A stretch of DNA of 64,000 bases. Origin: Sergeia podlipaevii (taxonomy: Eukaryota > Euglenozoa > Kinetoplastea > Trypanosomatida > Trypanosomatidae). The stretch is taken from NCBI GenBank assembly GCA_030849805.1, contig JASANZ010002228.1, positions 1 to 64,000 on the forward strand. The letters run 5' to 3'. Below are positions 56,301 through 64,000 of the stretch, piece by piece. The position numbers were made by a program, and so were the translations under genes. The stretch's first letter is position 1. Each line of letters starts with the position of its first letter. Below the pieces are notes generated by a model. That model was given only the letters and a program-made list of their open reading frames with translations, was not told the origin of the DNA and did no database searches.

Positions 56301-57740
56301 GGCATCTTCACTTCCCTTGCTATCTAGCATCACACCAGCCTCTTTCAGGCTTTCCTGCTGATTCTTGTCAAAGGAGAGATTCAACGCTGTGACAGAGGAA
56401 CGATTCTGACCCTCTACGAGTGCCTCCAGGTGCGCGACGCGCTCGCGGCTCAAGCTCAGTTCATGAGCCAAAGATTTTCTCTCCAAGTCTACCTTGTTCA
56501 GCTCCTCGGAGAGCACTGAGCGCGCGATGAGAGACTGCTTCTGCGTTAGTTCCGTTTGGCATTCCAGCAGTCGGGACTGCAGGGCTGCGTTGTTCTTCTC
56601 CATAACGGTGGTAGTCTCTAGCAGCCGCGCCTTTGTTGCCTTCACTTCCGCCTCAGCCTCCTTGGAGGTTCTCTTCATCTCCTCCAGCTCGGAGCGGAGA
56701 GATTCACATCGTGTGCACGCAGAGTTCTGCTCTCCCGCTGCATTGGAAGTTCGCTTCTTGGCATCAGCCTTCATTTTATCTGCGTCAGCGGCTCGTGCAC
56801 GCGTCAGTTCATCTACCTTCTTGGTCAAGTCCTCGCTCTCCTTGCGCTTGATCGCATGCAAGCGCTCTTCCGCCGCAAGGGCCTCGCGTAGCTGCTGCAG
56901 TTCCGCACGCAGCCGCGTGTTGTCATCCTTTGCCTTCTGTGCCTCAACCTCTAGTCGTAGTGCCGCACTCGCGGAAGACACAGTCGCTGCTCCCGCTGCC
57001 GCTGCTACCGCACCGCTACCACCTTTGATATTGGCACCCTCACGCATGTCTCGCAGCTCTGCCTTAAGCCGCGCTATCTCGCGCGTCCTATCGTGCAGCT
57101 CGCCTGAAACACTTTGAAGCTCGCCAGACATTTCGACTATTCGGTCTTGCAGATGATCGCGATCCCGCTTCAACTCCGCTACTACAGAGCGATCGCCATC
57201 TTTAGAGCTGTCGCCTACCGACACCACGCGCACTGTCACCGCAAGAGGGCCCGTGCTGAGCAGCTGCTGCTGCTCATCAATCACCTTACTCAGCCCCGCC
57301 GCATTCTCGTGTGCAGTGTGCAGTCCAGCGAGCAGTGCCTGCACCTCGTCATTACTAGACGCATGCGAGGCCTGATAGCTAAGATACTCCTTTTGTAGGG
57401 CTTCCGCCAACTTCTCTAGTTGCTCTCGCGCGGCGGCCTTCGAGCCACCAAACCAACCCGTCTTCTCTGGTTCAAAAAGCGAACGCAGCACTGGTGATGC
57501 CTTGAGTGGCGCAGCTGCAATCTCCGTCACGTGTACCTGAAGCTCTGCAAGCTGGCCCGCCATGGAAGCGTTCTCGTCACACACTTTGGAAAGTGTGTGG
57601 GCTAATGAACTATTTTCAGACTCTAGCTGCTTCAGGCGCGCAGCGAGCGCATTGCCCTCCTCCATGCTATGAACTACTTCAGTAACATGCTTCGTGGCTC
57701 CGCCATTGACGTTGACAGTGGGATCTCGGTGGATCGACAT
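53379..57740 (-). CDS. Giant coiled-coil protein (1453 aa)
   Basis: I do not recognise a named orthologue. Almost the whole chain is Glu/Lys/Gln/Ala-rich heptad sequence, broken near residues 80-125 (a basic patch including GWFGGSKAAAREQ), near 245-265 (Gly/Ala-rich), and near 1150-1250 (a Pro/Val/Ala region with a basic VVRKRVKKVKRGK segment). The C-terminus is proline-rich and ends acidic (DFASDEDVSLL). Such rods occur in Golgi tethers, basal-body and flagellum-attachment structures and the cytoskeleton. No GRIP, membrane anchor or kinesin motor is present. The frame is open 14 codons further upstream with a hydrophobic T-rich translation; the ATG at 57738-57740 (MSIHRDPTVNV) is preferred because the upstream part looks like the pyrimidine tract of the 5' region. 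Confidence 0.88.
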   Translation of the reverse strand: MSIHRDPTVNVNGGATKHVTEVVHSMEEGNALAARLKQLESENSSLAHTLSKVCDENASMAGQLAELQVHVTEIAAAPLKASPVLRSLFEPEKTGWFGGSKAAAREQLEKLAEALQKEYLSYQASHASSNDEVQALLAGLHTAHENAAGLSKVIDEQQQLLSTGPLAVTVRVVSVGDSSKDGDRSVVAELKRDRDHLQDRIVEMSGELQSVSGELHDRTREIARLKAELRDMREGANIKGGSGAVAAAAGAATVSSASAALRLEVEAQKAKDDNTRLRAELQQLREALAAEERLHAIKRKESEDLTKKVDELTRARAADADKMKADAKKRTSNAAGEQNSACTRCESLRSELEEMKRTSKEAEAEVKATKARLLETTTVMEKNNAALQSRLLECQTELTQKQSLIARSVLSEELNKVDLERKSLAHELSLSRERVAHLEALVEGQNRSSVTALNLSFDKNQQESLKEAGVMLDSKGSEDALNVAQVLETLERNKERIARNEFEAGQMRLQLEQATQFAVARDEEARRLERASVEDRQRIAFLLKKCAASTAEHREAAAGRDSGLEEVKTHQLTIKKLQRQLDEVPQLRERCESLTAEKQRLEERVAGTTAIEERLVKAKETIAYMELAQSRAINMSQYAELQAERDKLENTMEPLRRKLEEANKEIERLHSVTEAQQTVSATQKSSVQGWQDKVEELSASEATVKEKVAMLTSDNERLHMLNASLEAQMTDMQDGIKEMAMKMDRERTGARATAEASTQREMEQLREQLQQAQATLSNVAAKDGEFVAGGLYQSTVEERERLQEELTRKNFETEKLKSEILIYRQTIVDLEAENDEHVKDIEGLQDRYQAERTSLSERLAAEQQRTQDLTNTIESMKESVEKDGATVEQHAATIVLMEKRCAKLQSTLDATMQHEETLASELTENKRQLAVLKEQLQQEKQKKAEIAAATSSLQLDKAKELKSLSVAGASGEEAQMQVRQLKEELERSKQTAVFTAEEDKKLLAVHRAQLAEGLPEGGRKSLEAEVNRNQALRVSNEALVREIEVLRRQLCSTATAADGKVQPQDASKQQQATLYNKKGAPSREVQEVQQHLIAQRETFTLAMEQAVADVAAQQTRVHELEQQLAAQKRELEEARKAPKTAVMAAVVPVDVHSGAEDLGEASTQLKSDMPASSPLGNPVVVRKRVKKVKRGKSLAEQVGTSASDVDVLNVTANTSAMGALPVGDAGVPPFAPVESDHDAAATKAKHQLSRAQLELETLRRENVALKQTIGELTAELQACREELSSAVAQLEAAGSGAGSAKPLSDAAAASVLMKENAVLQRQLSELQQRPASMSVVSPSAAVGMEVKALTRQVKEQEAEIKALSSQLMPTKNKLVEYMALADRLGIQYPFPPDLEGTAVMRLSALTSNRAVSAPHPPKEARHAVDMVSPPPRQPDRTRNRRGDFASDEDVSLL

Positions 57741-58359
57741 GAAATGAAAGGGAAAAAAAGGAAGAAGAAAAGACAGCAACAAACAGAAAATCTAAAATAT
57801 ATATATATTTTCTTCCTCAATGCAACGTGGGTGAGTAATCCTGCTATGTAGAGAGATAGCAACAATCAAGAGAAAAAAAAAAGCTTGATGCCTCTAATCC
57901 TACGCTAAAGGAAAGAAAAATCAAAAAATATATATTAACAAAGAAGATAGGAAAGAGGGATCTAAGGCCAAAGTAAAGAGTAAGAGCTTCCTAAAACAAG
58001 AAAAAAAGAAGTACAGTAGTGCCTATGCCTTCACACTTGAGCACCTCCCCTTAGAGGCTGTATATGTGTATAGACTTTGGAAAGTAAGTGAAGAAAGCAA
58101 GCGACGACGTAAAAGCCTTGTTTGCAAATGCTCCCTCCTTTTGTCTATTCTCCTTCGCCGTCTCCAGCGCACACAAAAAGAAATAAAACAACAACAATAA
58201 AAAATAGAAACTAATTTTATTTTTTTTAAAAAAAATTATGCCATGGAAAAAAAAAGTAGATTAGAAATGAAAAAAAAAAGAGAAAAGTGATAATGAAATG
58301 TTAAAGCAGCACACTCATTACTCATCATTTAATACATAAAAGTGGCATAATACAACACT

Positions 58360-58409
<50 letters not shown>

Positions 58410-58657
58410 TGGCATAGGATATGTCATCCCTTCCTAGCCTGTCAAAAGGATGATAATAAAAACAGCAAGAATGGTTCTTCGCAGCAAAGCTACGCTATTA
58501 TTATTATTTTTTTTTCCTTTAGCAATGGCAAAACAAAAAGCAAGCGTCTCATGATCCTAGTTTCAAACATGGATAGAAGCTGCTTATATAATAAGGAAAA
58601 ACGTATGACAACGTATAGTCTATCTTACTCCCCATCACCATTTTCTTTTCTTTTTCT
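57741..58657. other. Intergenic spacer with compound CA/TA microsatellite
   Basis: A/T-rich. It holds a T8/A8 junction at 58221-58236 and a compound (CA)n(TA)n microsatellite at about 58360-58402. No gene seen. Confidence 0.7.
58360..58402. repeat. Compound (CA)n(TA)n microsatellite
   Basis: About nine CA units run directly into about 13 AT units. It lies in the 3' flank of the PI synthase gene. Confidence 0.9.
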
Positions 58658-59338
58658 TCATTTTCGGCTCTTCTCGTTGCGCTCTTCGGCATCAGCACAG
58701 CCGATGTGGTACAGGCCGTCGATCAGCTGCTGTACGTTCACCACCTGCTTCACGAGACACGGCAAGGCGCAGAGAACAAAGGCGCACCACAGCGCCATGC
58801 CAACGCCTTCGACCCCCTTGTACTTCTGGTAGGCATAGAGAAGGATGTAAGAGAACTCCTGGCCAATACAGAGCACGCCCATGAACTTCCTCTTTGAATA
58901 GTAATGCTGCAGAAGCCAGAAGATGCTGTCAGACACGTCCTTGTGGCTATCTTTCCTCATGTAAACGGAGGCGTACATACGACAGAAGTGAGAGCCCACG
59001 TCCAGGAAGAGCAGCGTGGCGATAACCGAAGTGAAGAGGAACGGGGCTGGGTTCACAACCGCGTTAAGCACCACCAGCATACCAGCAGTGGACGCACGAT
59101 CTGTGAGCATGTCGAGGACAGCGCCAAAGTGTGAGCACTGCCCAAGCGCGCGTGCAGCCATGCCATCTGCGGCATCCAGCACAAACGAAGAGGTATACAG
59201 AATCAGAAAGAGAGCGGGGTAGTCCTTGGCAATAAAGTACGATACAACTGAAAAGGCAATGCGAGTGTAGCCAATCACATTGGGCACAAACAGTGCGATA
59301 GTGCCGGGAGTGGCCTTGCCAGCAACAGGGGCGGGCAT
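58658..59338 (-). CDS. PIS: Phosphatidylinositol synthase (CDP-alcohol phosphatidyltransferase)
   Basis: A 226-aa membrane enzyme that joins CDP-diacylglycerol and myo-inositol to make phosphatidylinositol, in ER and Golgi membranes. The CDP-alcohol phosphotransferase motif is complete: Asp55-x2-Asp58-Gly59-x2-Ala62-Arg63-x8-Gly72-x3-Asp76-x3-Asp80 (DAADGMAARALG, then HFGAVLDMLTDR). The size, the N-terminal NVIGYTRI and the FGAVLDMLTDR stretch are typical of eukaryotic PI synthases rather than choline or ethanolamine phosphotransferases. About six membrane helices are visible. In trypanosomatids PI feeds GPI anchors and surface glycolipids. The frame is open 43 codons upstream, but that translates a T-rich leader; the ATG at 59336-59338 (MPAPVAGKAT) gives the family length. 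Confidence 0.94.
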   Translation of the reverse strand: MPAPVAGKATPGTIALFVPNVIGYTRIAFSVVSYFIAKDYPALFLILYTSSFVLDAADGMAARALGQCSHFGAVLDMLTDRASTAGMLVVLNAVVNPAPFLFTSVIATLLFLDVGSHFCRMYASVYMRKDSHKDVSDSIFWLLQHYYSKRKFMGVLCIGQEFSYILLYAYQKYKGVEGVGMALWCAFVLCALPCLVKQVVNVQQLIDGLYHIGCADAEERNEKSRK

Positions 59339-59804
59339 CACGGTGGTAGTAGTAATAATAATAAAGAAAAAGGGGAAAGGAAAGTTCCTCTTAATTCTCC
59401 TCCAACAAAAGAAAATGTGTGACCAGTATTCCACTAAATGGGTTCTTACATAAATATGATATAGCAAGGCAATTCAAAAAAAAAAAAAGAGAAAACATTG
59501 TCAGAAAGAACAAATCATGGGATGTATTATATTGGTACCCTTCAGTAAGGGGGGGGGGTGAGGAAGGGGATCGTACGTTCCTCCGCTAGTGGCTGTTGCT
59601 TTTTTATTGTGTTGCGCGTAACATTACTATTCTCTGTAAATCACGAGCAGAAAAAAATGGCATGAAGAACATGGTGGCACTAACCACAGAAGATCAAGCA
59701 AACACTCACGCTTTCCCTCTCTCTCTCCCTCTCTCTCTCTCATGCACATACCCAATCACAATCACATATTATGGCATGTACCCGCAGCGGCCACCCTCAT
59801 CCCT
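59339..59804. other. Intergenic spacer
   Basis: It holds a G10 run followed by a G/A-rich stretch at 59549-59569, which is a minus-strand pyrimidine tract upstream of PI synthase, and a (TC)n tract at 59718-59740. No gene seen. Confidence 0.7.
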
Positions 59805-60158
59805 TCACTTACCGCGCCTGCCATCACTCTCCTGGTGCAAACTGTCACGCATCTCGTCAGCGCTGTATGGGCACGCGCGATACTTCAGTGTGGGATACCT
59901 AAAGTAGACGTTCTCGCGAGCCACATGCTCCTTGGCAAGGCAGCGATTGCACATGTCTGAGCTGGCATCTGCAAAGCACTCTAAGCTCTGGCGCACACCG
60001 CATCCTACGCACATGCGCTTACACGCAGCACACACGAGGAGATGCTGGGGACCACTAATCTTTGGAAAGTGCTCGGACGGTAAGAGGCGAGAGCATTGGC
60101 TGCATTTGAGTCTAAGATGCTTCTTGGATACCTGCGCTAGACGCGAAAGTCCGAACAT
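59805..60158 (-). CDS. Small zinc-cluster protein (117 aa), Stc1/LIM-like cysteine spacing
   Basis: A 117-aa protein with nine cysteines arranged as four CxxC pairs: Cys19/22 (LKCSQCSRLLP), Cys43/46 (VCAACKRMC), Cys50/53 (CVGCGVRQS) and Cys70/73 (MCNRCLAKE), plus Cys61. The order CX2C-X20-CX2C-X3-CX2C-X16-CX2C fits two zinc ions in a tandem treble-clef or LIM-like fold. The opening LKCSQCSRLLPSEHFP resembles the Stc1 domain, a zinc fold of fungal heterochromatin factors that also occurs in unrelated proteins. The C-terminal 30 residues are charged. The target (RNA, protein or DNA) is unknown. The frame continues upstream to a GTG with no ATG; the ATG at 60156-60158 is used. Confidence 0.82.
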   Translation of the reverse strand: MFGLSRLAQVSKKHLRLKCSQCSRLLPSEHFPKISGPQHLLVCAACKRMCVGCGVRQSLECFADASSDMCNRCLAKEHVARENVYFRYPTLKYRACPYSADEMRDSLHQESDGRRGK

Positions 60159-60704
60159 GGAAGCAGCACTGAGTGCCTCTTCTTTGTATGTATATGATAC
60201 GATGTGCCCACAACTAGCTCCGCAATGGCTATGGAAGGAGACTACGTATCTCTCAGTCCTTCTCCCAGGTAGAAGCACAAACTACTTGAAAAAGACTTTG
60301 CGTATTGTGACAAATACATCAGTAAACGTAACATTTAAAAAAAAAAAAAATGACGCAAACACCCAAGGGAGAGAGATAGAGAGAAAGAAGGAAAAGAATG
60401 ACGGTCAAATAGAACATGTGCAGTATTGACAGTCAAGAAAAATATAAAAAGGCAGAAGGAGGCACAAGCGATAGTTCACAGATTATTCCATATATAGACA
60501 AGAAAAAAAAATAGTATGCGACCATGGTTTCATCCTAGTTCTTCGATATGCATTGATGGCAGCCAAAACATAGTTCAGTAAAGAGAGAAAATAATAATAA
60601 TAAAACGACATGCATTCTCCTCCGCAATATGCCCTACACCCCTCGCCCATACTCTCGCTCACACATGCAACACATCTGATATATATATATACTGGCGGCA
60701 AAGT
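60159..60704. other. Intergenic spacer
   Basis: The part at 60159-60278 stays open in frame with the zinc-cluster gene but lacks an ATG. The rest is A/T-rich. No other gene seen. Confidence 0.65.
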
Positions 60705-61874
60705 TCAATACACACGCATGACGTGCTCGTACAGCAAGATCCCATCACCCATCCTGCGAGTAACTTCATGGAGCACTTCTTCTTCAAACTGCTTTACATC
60801 AGGCACCACTTCTGACAAAGTGATGCCTTCGCCTGTGATCGAACCATTTTCTAGCATTTCATTGGCGTATACGCGGTGCACGCCCGGCGCATACTTGTCA
60901 AAGATAAGCTGCTTATACCGCTCACACAGTAGTTCCCGCACGACGGTGTTCGTTGTCTGCTTATAGGCTAGCACGGGGCCTTGCTGATATCCATTGCGGA
61001 TCCTCAGCGGTCGTACAGTGCTCAAGAAGAGAAGCTTATCCCGCTTTGGCTGTGTAGTACCCGCTGTGTTTGTGTGTAACGGTAAAGTGGATGCAGCAGC
61101 ATCATCAGCGTCAGGGAGAAGCTGATCTACCCTGCGCGCCGCTATGTTCACCCTACCGCCAGTTTCTGCCACCTTAATGAAGCGATGTGGGTGTAACACA
61201 TCATGGGTGTCAACGATGACAGAAACACGAGTCTTCTGCAGATAAAGCAGCACGCGGTCAATAAGATAATTGACGTGAAATGTTTGCTCAGCAATTGGCG
61301 TCGTCACAGCAAGCGCACCAGCCTCTTGTACCTCTGCGCCTGCAGTGCTAAGAGTCCCCTGGGCCTCCTCCTTGTCCTTCGCAGAGCTTGGATAGGAAAC
61401 GGAAACATCCACCACACGTCGAGATCTTGTCCCCTTGTTCTCGATAATCGCGTAGTCGCAGGGGAACTTTTGAAAAAGGGTGTTCTTATAAGGACTCCTA
61501 TCAGTGGTAAGAGTGTATGTGCGCGTGGTGAAGTAATATAGCAAGTACGCTGCAGCTGCGCAGGCCAGAACGGCCCACGTGACGACGGAGAGGCGAACGC
61601 GGTTCAAAAAGAAACCTCCACCATCAGCAACGTCTCGCACAAAGTCATACCCAGCCTTGCTGTACTCACGCTGCGCGGGTCTGTGCTCTTTAGCGCTACG
61701 AAGGTCATGTTGCTGCGAGAGGGTGTCTATAATGGAGGGCTCTGGTAGTGGTACCTTGTACGAAAGAAGTTCATCCTCGCCTTGATCTGTGCTGCGGTCT
61801 TGAGAAGAAGGAAAAGTCTGACTATTCGTGCTCGCCTTTGTCGCAAGCAGCGCTAAAAGAGTACGTCGATGCAT
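60705..61874 (-). CDS. Single-pass membrane protein (389 aa), putative organelle protein
   Basis: I do not recognise the family. The N-terminus MHRRTLLALLATKASTNSQ is basic and hydroxylated without acidic residues, like a mitochondrial presequence. After a polar stretch (20-90) there is one clear membrane helix at about 99-120 (VVTWAVLACAAAAYLLYYF). The remaining 270 residues form a soluble alpha/beta domain (YLIDRVLLYLQKTRVSVIVD; VVRELLCERYKQLIFDKYA), with a Thr/Ala linker in the middle. This layout fits an inner- or outer-membrane anchored protein with a large soluble domain. No catalytic motif is visible. The frame begins three codons earlier at a TTG; the ATG at 61872-61874 is used. Confidence 0.82.
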   Translation of the reverse strand: MHRRTLLALLATKASTNSQTFPSSQDRSTDQGEDELLSYKVPLPEPSIIDTLSQQHDLRSAKEHRPAQREYSKAGYDFVRDVADGGGFFLNRVRLSVVTWAVLACAAAAYLLYYFTTRTYTLTTDRSPYKNTLFQKFPCDYAIIENKGTRSRRVVDVSVSYPSSAKDKEEAQGTLSTAGAEVQEAGALAVTTPIAEQTFHVNYLIDRVLLYLQKTRVSVIVDTHDVLHPHRFIKVAETGGRVNIAARRVDQLLPDADDAAASTLPLHTNTAGTTQPKRDKLLFLSTVRPLRIRNGYQQGPVLAYKQTTNTVVRELLCERYKQLIFDKYAPGVHRVYANEMLENGSITGEGITLSEVVPDVKQFEEEVLHEVTRRMGDGILLYEHVMRVY

Positions 61875-62343
61875 TATTCCCAAAGAGAAGAGCTTCTATA
61901 ACATATATATAGATAAATTGAATAACGATATACGTCTCAATGAATGGGACACAAATAGTACCTTCGAAGCGGTCACCTTAATGTGAATGAAGAATATATA
62001 TATTTAGTCAATAACAATGATAATATGAGCGATTACTTGCGTATATACACACAGTAGATAGAGAAAGGGGTAGTCAATGGAGAGAAAGATAGATAGAAAA
62101 AAAAAAAGAGAGTAGTAGAAGTAGTAGAAGTAAATAGCAATCAGCAACTGTTGCCTTTTTAAGTGCTAACATAGAATCGCGGCATATTCATTGAATAGGT
62201 GTACTCTTGATATCCACATATATATTCGCTTAAATAGTGAGTAATAAAAACCAAGCAGCAAGATTCAAGTAACTGTATACAAATCGCACCAACGCCAAAA
62301 GAGAGTCGCATTGCTCCTCCCCCCCCCCCCCAACCCCTCGCCT
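61875..62343. other. Intergenic spacer
   Basis: A/T-rich, with a C13 run at 62319-62331, 12 bp past the stop of the RRM-like gene. No gene seen. Confidence 0.7.
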
Positions 62344-62934
62344 TTATACACCAACAGGAGCAGCGTTATCCTTTTCACATACGGAGTCGAGCAGCGCCTT
62401 CGAGGTGTGTAGCACCCTCTCCTTCTCCGCAAGATCCACCTTTGCCTTTGCCAGCGCATCCTCGGTGAGCACGCAGAGTGCCTTGAGCTGTCGATAGCAC
62501 AGGTCTTGCATGCGCCTCTCTACGTCCTCCGTCTCTGTGAAAGCGCTATTGAGGCCTCCAAGAGCGGCCTGGATGGCATTTCGGCGCGCGGCACGCTCCT
62601 CCCGACGCTTGAGTTTATCGTCCTCCGCCTCCGCCGCAGACTGGTTGGCGTCAATAGCAAGCTGTTGCTTCGCCGCCGCAGGTGGAGCTTCGTTGGCCTT
62701 CCACACCACTATTTTTCTAGTAAGATCTGTAAAGGCCATACCACTAAACGCTAGGGCGGTGCTTATGCTGTTGAGACTGTCGAATACCACCACCACACGC
62801 TCCTCCATCACGTCCCAAGCCTCGATCGCACCACAACGCTTCTGCATGAGCAAAAGAAGATCCTCCTGGGCGTCCTCTGGGCATTCTGAAATGTACACTG
62901 TGCGATGCAGCTTACCTACAAGATCAAGCGGCAT
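62344..62934 (-). CDS. RRM-like RNA-binding protein (196 aa)
   Basis: Residues about 10-80 read as an RNA-recognition-motif fold: RTVYISECPEDAQEDLLLLM (strand 1 and helix 1), AIEAWDVMEERVVVVFDSL (strands 2 and 3), ISTALAFSGMAF (helix 2) and RKIVVWKA (strand 4). The aromatic residues of RNP1 and RNP2 are only partly kept (Tyr in VYIS, Phe in VVVVFD), so it could bind RNA weakly or act as a protein-protein RRM. The rest is helical: an Ala/Arg-rich coiled coil (about 100-190). Small RRM proteins of this type are numerous in trypanosomatids, where gene control is mostly post-transcriptional. The ATG at 62932-62934 is the first. Confidence 0.82.
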   Translation of the reverse strand: MPLDLVGKLHRTVYISECPEDAQEDLLLLMQKRCGAIEAWDVMEERVVVVFDSLNSISTALAFSGMAFTDLTRKIVVWKANEAPPAAAKQQLAIDANQSAAEAEDDKLKRREERAARRNAIQAALGGLNSAFTETEDVERRMQDLCYRQLKALCVLTEDALAKAKVDLAEKERVLHTSKALLDSVCEKDNAAPVGV

Positions 62935-63661
62935 TGTGTATTTACTTTCTTATTTGAGAAAAATTCACTATTATCTGTGTGCGTCTGCAACGTTCTAGTC
63001 CCTTCACTGGTAATGAAGAATCTATAATTCACAAAGCGCTCCATTAATTTTAGAAAAGAAAAAAAAAAAGAATTGTAAAGGGCATAAGCAAACAAAGAAA
63101 GAAGAAGAATGAGAAATAGAAATAGCGTAAGAGCGCGAGGACCAACACACACGCACACGCTGCATTTAAAAAAAAAAAAAATCAAAACAGACACGACACC
63201 TTTGCGTGACTTCAGCAAACGTCCCTTCCATTTTTGTGAAAAGAAGCACGAAAAGTGAGTATTAAATCACAAAAGAGAGTTATTGTGCAGTAAAAAAAGT
63301 AGCCATCAAGCACGCAAAGCACTCCAAATATATATATATATATATATATATATGGCAACATCTACACGCCGGCGCCCTCTATTCCGCAATAAACAATGTT
63401 GTTCATAAAACGTATAATAAAATGAAAGAGTAAACCCCCCTTAAAACAAAAAGAGAGAGAGACAACAGCGCAGTCAATTTCTATGAAAGTAGTGTGAGTT
63501 CTATGATATGCAATACAAACATGTAGCGCATCTAATCTCCCAAAATGAAGAAGATAAAGAGCAAAATCAAGAAGAAAAAAAAAACAAAAAAAAAAAGAAA
63601 GGGCCTACCCCCCCCCCCTCGCTGTTTCCTGCTCTCCTGTGACTTCCCTCTTGTTAAGATA
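62935..63661. other. Intergenic spacer
   Basis: A/T-rich, with an (AT)13 repeat at 63328-63353, a (GA)n at 63451-63461, A-tracts, and C11 at 63608-63618. No gene seen. Confidence 0.7.
63328..63353. repeat. (AT)13 microsatellite
   Basis: A perfect AT dinucleotide run between the RRM-like gene and the right-edge gene. Confidence 0.9.
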
Positions 63662-64000
63662 CTAGCGCTGCGCCCGCACAATGGGAGGTTCAACGATGGA
63701 TGGAGAGTGACTTCCGCTACGCGCCGGTCGTACGCGGTCAGACGGAGTAGACGGAGAGTCAAAGATCAGCCGCTGCGCGCAACCATCAGAGCTCGAGAAA
63801 ACACTGCTGTTGCTCTCGTCGTTGTCATTGTCGCTGCCGCTACAAACACTGCGACCTCTACCTCCTCCACATTGCTGATAAGAGGAATACCCTTCAAAGA
63901 CCTGATCGTCTGCGTCGCGGTCGTGGCGCTTTTGGCCTCGCTGCTGCCGCCGCTGTTGATGGTGATGTATAAAATTCTCCCCAGAATACGCATCTACACT
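63662..64000 (-). CDS. C-terminal fragment of a gene cut by the window edge (112 aa visible)
   Basis: Reading the minus strand from base 64000, one frame stays open for 112 codons to a TAG at 63662-63664. It has no start in the window because the gene continues beyond the right edge. The visible part is low-complexity and polar: HHHQQRRQQRGQKRHDRDAD, then a Gly/Ser/Asn/Asp-rich stretch (SGSDNDNDESNSSVFSSSD), then LIFDSPSTPSDRVRP and SGSHSPSIVEPP with several Ser/Thr-Pro sites. This looks like the disordered, phosphorylated tail of a larger protein. Two other minus-strand frames are also partly open here but are strongly biased or broken. The family cannot be named from the tail. Confidence 0.7.
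   Translation of the reverse strand, partial: SVDAYSGENFIHHHQQRRQQRGQKRHDRDADDQVFEGYSSYQQCGGGRGRSVCSGSDNDNDESNSSVFSSSDGCAQRLIFDSPSTPSDRVRPARSGSHSPSIVEPPIVRAQR

Noticed and set aside
1..64000. Strand-switch region, mobile element, CRISPR array or bacterial-type operon
   Set aside because: All supported genes are on one strand. No reverse transcriptase, transposase, long terminal repeat, regularly spaced repeats or ribosome-binding-site pattern was found by reading.

Overview
The window looks like nuclear DNA of a trypanosomatid (Kinetoplastea). It carries 31 intron-free protein genes, all on the minus strand. They are separated by A/T-rich spacers of 0.4-1.9 kb full of A-tracts, microsatellites and pyrimidine tracts, which is the layout of one polycistronic transcription unit whose transcripts are processed by trans-splicing. 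No tRNA, rRNA, snRNA, spliced-leader gene, transposon, CRISPR array or strand-switch region was seen. Coding GC is moderate (near 50% by eye), so a Leishmania-like GC-rich genome is unlikely. A rhamnose-nucleotide synthase points to lineages that make rhamnose (Trypanosoma cruzi relatives, or monoxenous and plant trypanosomatids such as Angomonas, Strigomonas, Herpetomonas or Phytomonas). I cannot name the species. Because transcription runs right to left, 5' ends lie at the higher coordinate.

Right to left in transcription order: the 3' end of a gene cut by the window edge (63662-64000); an RRM-like protein; a single-TM protein; a small zinc-cluster protein; phosphatidylinositol synthase; a giant coiled-coil protein; a quadruple CX9C mitochondrial protein; UDP-rhamnose synthase (NRS/ER type); a FYVE-protein kinase fusion; a J-domain/zinc-ribbon nuclear protein; calcineurin A; a PPR-like helical-repeat protein; a putatively dual-acylated protein; a three-copy tandem gene family (34721-36907); a 90-aa membrane protein; an ATP-grasp/SET fusion; a NEK-like kinase; a small basic protein; two tandem PqiA-like membrane proteins (21625-27167); a doubtful 145-aa ORF; an acidic coiled-coil protein; an FAD monooxygenase; DPH3; a mitochondrial protein with a ubiquitin-like C-terminus; a 75-aa basic protein; a MazG-like/HECT-fragment protein; a coiled-coil BRCT protein; and a full-length ABCB transporter (1527-5441).

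As usual in kinetoplastids the neighbours are not a pathway operon, and no single multi-gene system is evident. The items most worth pursuing are the ATP-grasp/SET fusion, the protein with two HECT N-lobe-like modules and a MazG-like N-terminus, the PqiA-like pair with a large lumenal domain, the mitochondrial protein with a half ubiquitin fold, and the tandem three-gene family whose copies share a 151-bp block with at most one mismatch. Several start codons were set to the first in-frame ATG where a longer open frame extends upstream into A/T-rich spacer.
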